Assembly (NCBI GenBank): GCA_007258455.2
Contig: VDFB02252616.1
Location: 123,275,394 to 123,339,393 of the forward strand
From: Sequoia sempervirens
Lineage: Eukaryota; Streptophyta; Pinopsida; Cupressales; Cupressaceae
Reading direction: 5' to 3'
Length of the DNA: 64,000 nt
Shown: piece after piece, positions 60,224 through 64,000 of the stretch
Numbering within the stretch: the stretch's first letter is position 1
Layout: the number at the start of each line of letters is the position of its first letter
Program-made: the position numbers and the translations under genes
Notes under the pieces: model-generated
Seen by the model: the letters and a program-made list of their open reading frames with translations, nothing else
What the model was told of the DNA's origin: nothing
The model's database searches: none

Positions 60224-60800
60224 AATTATGACTCTCCTAAGGAAAATCAAACAAGATACAAGTCAATTATTAGAGGATTTCTCTACTTAACTCAGAACAG
60301 ACCAGACATCATGAATGTTGTGTGTATGGTTGCTAGATATCAAGCTGATCTAAAAGAATCTCATGTGACTGTTGTGAAGAGAATTTTTAGATACCTGAAA
60401 GGAACAATTTATTTTGGGATTTGGTATCCTAAAGATGATGATCTTACCTTGAGTTCCTATACTGATGCGGATTGGGTAGGAAATGTAGATGACAGGAAAA
60501 GCACAAGTGGTGGTGCCTTCTTCCTAGGCAAGAAGTTGGTGTCTTGGTTGAGTAAAAAGTAGAATTCCATATCCCTATCTATTGTTGAGGAAGAGTATAT
60601 TGTTGCTGCAAATAATTGTACTTAAGTGTTGTGGATGAAATAGATGTTGAAAGATATCAGAGTAGTATATGATGAGCCTATTTCCATATACTATGATAAC
60701 TCAAGTGCAATAAACATATCAAAGAATCCAGTGCTACACTCTAAGACCAAGCATATATCAATCAAGTTTCACTTCCTGAGGGAAAAAGTGAGAGAAAGAA
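60224..60800 (+). pseudogene. Copia RNase H
   Basis: The region contains the connection segment RPDIMNVV..VARYQ, LKGTI.FGIWY, then YTDADWVGN with the RNase H catalytic Asp codon at 60464-60466. RKSTSGGAFFLG, SWLSKK and the terminal YYDNSSAINISKNP and KTKHI motifs follow. Stops at 60560, 60623 and 60641 replace expected Gln codons. RNase H removes the RNA strand during reverse transcription. Confidence 0.9.
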
Positions 60801-61254
60801 GTCAAACTAGAGTATGTACCTACCAAAGAATAGATTGCAGACATTTTCACCAAGCTGTTGCTAAAGGATACTTTTGAGTATCTCAGAGGGATGCTAGGGG
60901 TGATTACTCCTCCTCATATGAACTAAAGATACATTTACTTGCATCAATCCATGTGTTTTATAGCTATATTTTGATCTGGATTGATGTCTCTGTCTCTACT
61001 ACTAAGGGGGAGTAGTTAGATGTGCAAATATGTGGTTCAGAGGTTGTATGTGGAAAGATAATGGCTATCTTTTCCATTGATGTCAAAGGGGGAGAAGAAT
61101 CATGTGAAAAACTATGAATTATTTGGGGAGAAGAGCCTTGTGGGGAGATCATGTAGAAGAAGTTGAGGAGAAGAGTCAGAATCTAAGGGGGAGTAAGTGT
61201 TGATTGAGATTTGCATTGATGGTGTTTTTAACATCATGTGTTGCCATCATTTCC
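60801..61254 (+). other. Copia 3' untranslated region
   Basis: Sequence after RNase H with repeated AAGGGGGAG words (near 61005, 61087, 61186), typical of plant copia elements upstream of the polypurine tract. No domain is encoded. Confidence 0.7.
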
Positions 61255-61266
61255 AAAGGGGGAGAT
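61255..61266 (+). other. Copia polypurine tract
   Basis: AAAGGGGGAGAT directly precedes the TG of the 3' LTR. Confidence 0.85.
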
Positions 61267-62546
61267 TGTTGGATGTTGTGGTTGTGTTGTTGATATGTGG
61301 TTGTCATTGATGTCAACACTATTAGCATTGATGTATTGTAGGTTGTATATGTCGAGGATATTGAGAAAACTGTTATAGAAAGAGTTACAGGTTGATAGTG
61401 GAACAGTGAAGGTCATGAAGGTGTCTTGCTCAGTACATTGATGACTAGTCATTGTGGATTAAAGGGTTTATTGTTGAGTGTATCTAGTTTATCCACATAA
61501 AGTTTTAGAGGTCCCCATGAAGATTGAATTGTGTTATGAACAGTTGTGTTCTGACAATTTTTTTGTGGCTTCAGTTAGTGTTCTTGATTGAAGTTGATGT
61601 GATTCTAGTAATTTCAATTGTTGTGGATGCCTCTCTGTTGATTCGTGATGCTTTTGGATGCTTCTAGATCATGCTCTATCTTTGTTGCATGTCCGTGTTG
61701 ATCGGTGTGCTTGTGGTCGGTGATTTTTCTCTTGTGTGTTCTGGTTTTTACATTCTTGGCTGACATGGTGGTTGTAGCGTGTTGTGGATCCTTGGAGATT
61801 AAAATTTGAATGTTTGGTGCACTTGAGGATATTGATTTAAGTCTTCATTATATTGTGGCCGATGGTGTTTGATTCACATTGAAAATTTACTTGTAAATTT
61901 GGGCCGACATTGTGTATATGTTTTTATATTTCATATTTTATTTTGGCCAACGAAGTTGTTGATGTAAATCCATGTTGCAAATATATACAAGCGATTGTTT
62001 GAGCAAAGTGAAGTGTGAAAAGAAGGAAAGAAGTGCTAGAGGAAGAGCAAGTGTGTGAATAGTGATCTAATCATTCGATTGCAGAGCAGAGTGTGAAGAA
62101 GTTTGAGCGAAGTGTGAAGGAGTGTTTTTGTAATTAACCGGAACTGTAATAAGGCTTTTGTAGAAGCTATTTTCTTAGTTCATACCCTGCAGATCTAATC
62201 CAAATTGCTATAAGAAAGTGTGTATTCTTTGGGCAGTGAGCCCTCTTGTATTTAGTAGTGAGCTCTCGGCAATGTGCCTGAATGCATGTGCATTCCCATT
62301 ATTCTTCATTATACTTTTAACAAGGTATAATATTGTTGACTGACATCCACCATGGTTTTTCCCCTAACAAGGTTTCCATGTAAAAAAAATATTGGTGTTC
62401 TCTGTGTTTCTAATGTGCTAATTGCCTGTGGTTTATTGTTAATTCATCAGATCTGAGATTAAGTAAAGTTATGTTTGAAAAGTTTAAATATTCTATGACA
62501 ACTAATTCACCCCCCCTCTCAGTTGTCTGTCCTTGTTTTGCCAACA
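61267..62546 (+). repeat. Copia 3' LTR
   Basis: It starts TGTTGGATG, ends TTTTGCCAACA, and is followed by the GTTTC target duplication. It keeps the canonical TG...CA ends lost in the 5' copy. Confidence 0.95.
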
Positions 62547-63055
62547 GTTTCAACCTTTAATGAGAGTTTAAATCCAAAAGAATTGATCAATTGGATCAAT
62601 GATATGGAATAATTTTTCAAATTCGAGGAGATTGAAGATCCTCACCAAGTGAAGTTTGCAAAGACCAAGTTAAAGGGCCATGCTAGTATTTGGTGGGAAG
62701 AGGTCCAACTAGAAAGGAGAGAAGGGAAGGATGTAATTTCTAAATGGGATAGAATGGTGTCAAAATTGAAGAAGAAATTTATTCTAGTTGATTACGAATT
62801 AGAACTACTCAAGAAGATGCAAAATTTGAGACAAGGAACAAGGATGGTGAAGTAGTATATAGAAGAATTTCATAAGATCCTAATTAGAATAGGGTATTTT
62901 GAAGCAAGCAAGGAGAAGGTAGCCCGTTACTTTAATGGGTTGAAGCTAAGCATACAAGAGGAATTGGAATTAGTACGAATATACACCATTGAGGATGCAT
63001 ATCAGTTGGTATTAAAGGTGGAAGAGAGATTGAATAGAAAATTTGAGCATAAGTA
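62547..63055 (+). pseudogene. Gypsy gag, central domain (Retrotrans_gag)
   Basis: The gag interrupted at 55465 resumes here. It encodes FNESLNPKELINWINDME, then KFAKTKLKGHASIWWEE, and further on WDRMVSKLKKKF and YFNGLKLSIQEEL, the typical capsid-like domain of plant Ty3/gypsy elements (W...L.G.A..WW). A TAG at 62853 lies where Gln is expected. The frame ends near 63055. Confidence 0.88.
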
Positions 63056-64000
63056 GAAAGGGAAGAGCAAAATTTATGAGTAGCAAAAAGGGGACGAGCA
63101 AGAAATTAGAGACATCATGGGCAAGGATGGTGAAAGAGCTGAAAGCTCAAACAAGTTTCATGAGTAGAATGAGAGAGGTAGAGGAATATTTGGATGAGGA
63201 CCAGGAAGAGGTTTCTGAGGAACCTATTTTCAATGTGGAGAAGAAGGGCATAGGGCCTTTGAGTGTCCTCAACATCAAGGAAAATAAAATAGGAGGCCTG
63301 ACGAAAATGCTTGAGTTGTCCATGTAGATGAAGATGCACAGTCCTCACATTTTGAAGAAGTTGAAGGAGGAGAAGCCTTGATGGATAGGTGAGCCTTGTT
63401 GCATGAAGACAATGAACCAATGCAAAGGAAGAGTTTCTTTAGAACGAAATGCAAATTTGAAGATAAAGTATGAAATGTGATTATTGATGATAGTAGTACT
63501 GATAATCTTGTTTCTGAAGAAATGGTGAATAAGTTGTAGCTAGAAAGAAGAAGGCACCCACACCCATACAAAATTGCTTGGTTGTAGGATGCCCGTAAGG
63601 TTTTGGTGCATGAACATTGCCTGGTAAGCTTTAAGATTGGTAACTACCATGAATTTTTTTTGTGTGATGTTATGCCTATGGATGTTTGTCACCTATTATT
63701 AGACAGACCTTGGCAATTCGACAGGAAAGCAATGCATGATGGGTATGCTAATACCTACTATTTCATGAAAGATGGAGTCAAGAATAAGTTGAAACCATTG
63801 AATAAAGGAGAAGAGAAAGTATGTAGTGATGCTAGGAAGTGCTTGATTAATGGAGATAAATAGTCAGTTATAAAGGATGAGGATGAAGATCAAGATTTTC
63901 TCATGCAGGTTCCATCTATGTTGATTGCATTCAAAAGGTGTAGACTAAAGGTTTTGGTGGATAAAGAAGAGGTAAAATCTGCTCTTTGTGAAAATGTCAT
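63056..64000 (+). pseudogene. Gypsy zinc knuckle, protease and start of pol (runs off window)
   Basis: Near 63225-63270 a damaged CCHC knuckle is readable: CGEEGHRAFEC preceded by YFQ instead of CFQ. Near 63480 comes the protease active-site region, VIIDDSSTDNLVS, where family members have a D-G or D-S-G type motif. The frame 63603-63863 encodes MPMDVCHLLLDRPWQFDRKA, a strongly conserved gypsy protease-to-reverse-transcriptase linker. Several stops (for example at 63861) break it. The reverse transcriptase and integrase should lie beyond 64000. Confidence 0.85.

Larger units (their letters stand above)
55466..62546 (+). mobile_element. Complete but inactive Ty1/copia retrotransposon, 7081 bp
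   Basis: Both LTRs (1252 and 1280 bases), primer-binding site, gag, protease, integrase, reverse transcriptase, RNase H and polypurine tract are present in copia order (integrase before reverse transcriptase), with GTTTC duplications on both sides. By eye the LTRs differ at about 7-8% of the first 290 positions, so the insertion is old. The polyprotein is broken by several frameshifts and at least ten stops. It is nested in the gag of the gypsy element and is therefore younger than it. Confidence 0.95.

Overview
The window reads as nuclear DNA of a seed plant, most probably a gymnosperm (conifer-type). It is AT-rich and almost wholly built of old, nested, mutated retroelements. One recognisable host gene is present, with small exons and one intron of 4.5 kb. 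The conifer assignment is inference; no rRNA, tRNA, organelle or bacterial feature was seen. One run of 100 N (43614-43713) marks an assembly gap.

Layout. 1-3840: the 3' part of a large retroelement, with an internally repeated ORF, a CpG-rich degenerate repeat tract and an LTR-like promoter. 4800-7700, 11000-11930 with 17435-19400, and 24200-26060: diverged copies, in both orientations, of one LTR-like dispersed repeat. 11931-17429: a structurally complete LTR retrotransposon (TSD TTGGT, LTR pair, primer-binding site, polypurine tract) with no polymerase. It carries a decayed pentatricopeptide-repeat fragment. 19430-24030: a minus-strand gypsy gag remnant split by a 3.6 kb TG...CA element (TSD CTTTC). 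28330-30640: a minus-strand copia-type gag remnant with a possible LTR. 31890-36250: a minus-strand caulimovirid-like (endogenous pararetrovirus) reverse transcriptase/RNase H remnant, split by a 2.3 kb solo LTR (TSD ATATT).

36552-42327: six in-phase coding exons (173 codons) of an SNI1 homologue, the plant negative regulator of systemic acquired resistance and SMC5/6-associated factor. Its last intron holds a LINE ORF1 remnant. Further 3' exons were not found. A short LTR lies just before the gap. 44640-45330 is a second LINE ORF1 remnant. 45700-54080 is mostly AT-rich DNA, tandem repeats and CT microsatellites, with one retroposon bounded by a 9-bp duplication.

54106-64000: a gypsy element (LTR, primer-binding site, gag, protease) whose gag is cut by a complete 7.1 kb copia element (55466-62546, TSD GTTTC). 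The copia gag-pol is recognisable from gag to RNase H but inactivated by frameshifts, many stops and loss of an integrase catalytic residue.

How the parts work together: apart from the SNI1 homologue, nothing here looks functional. The story is of insertions into insertions, dated in relative order by target-site duplications. I found no convincing new molecular system; the most useful observations are the unannotated-looking SNI1 gene, the interrupted pararetrovirus remnant, the captured PPR fragment and several exactly delimited nested insertions.
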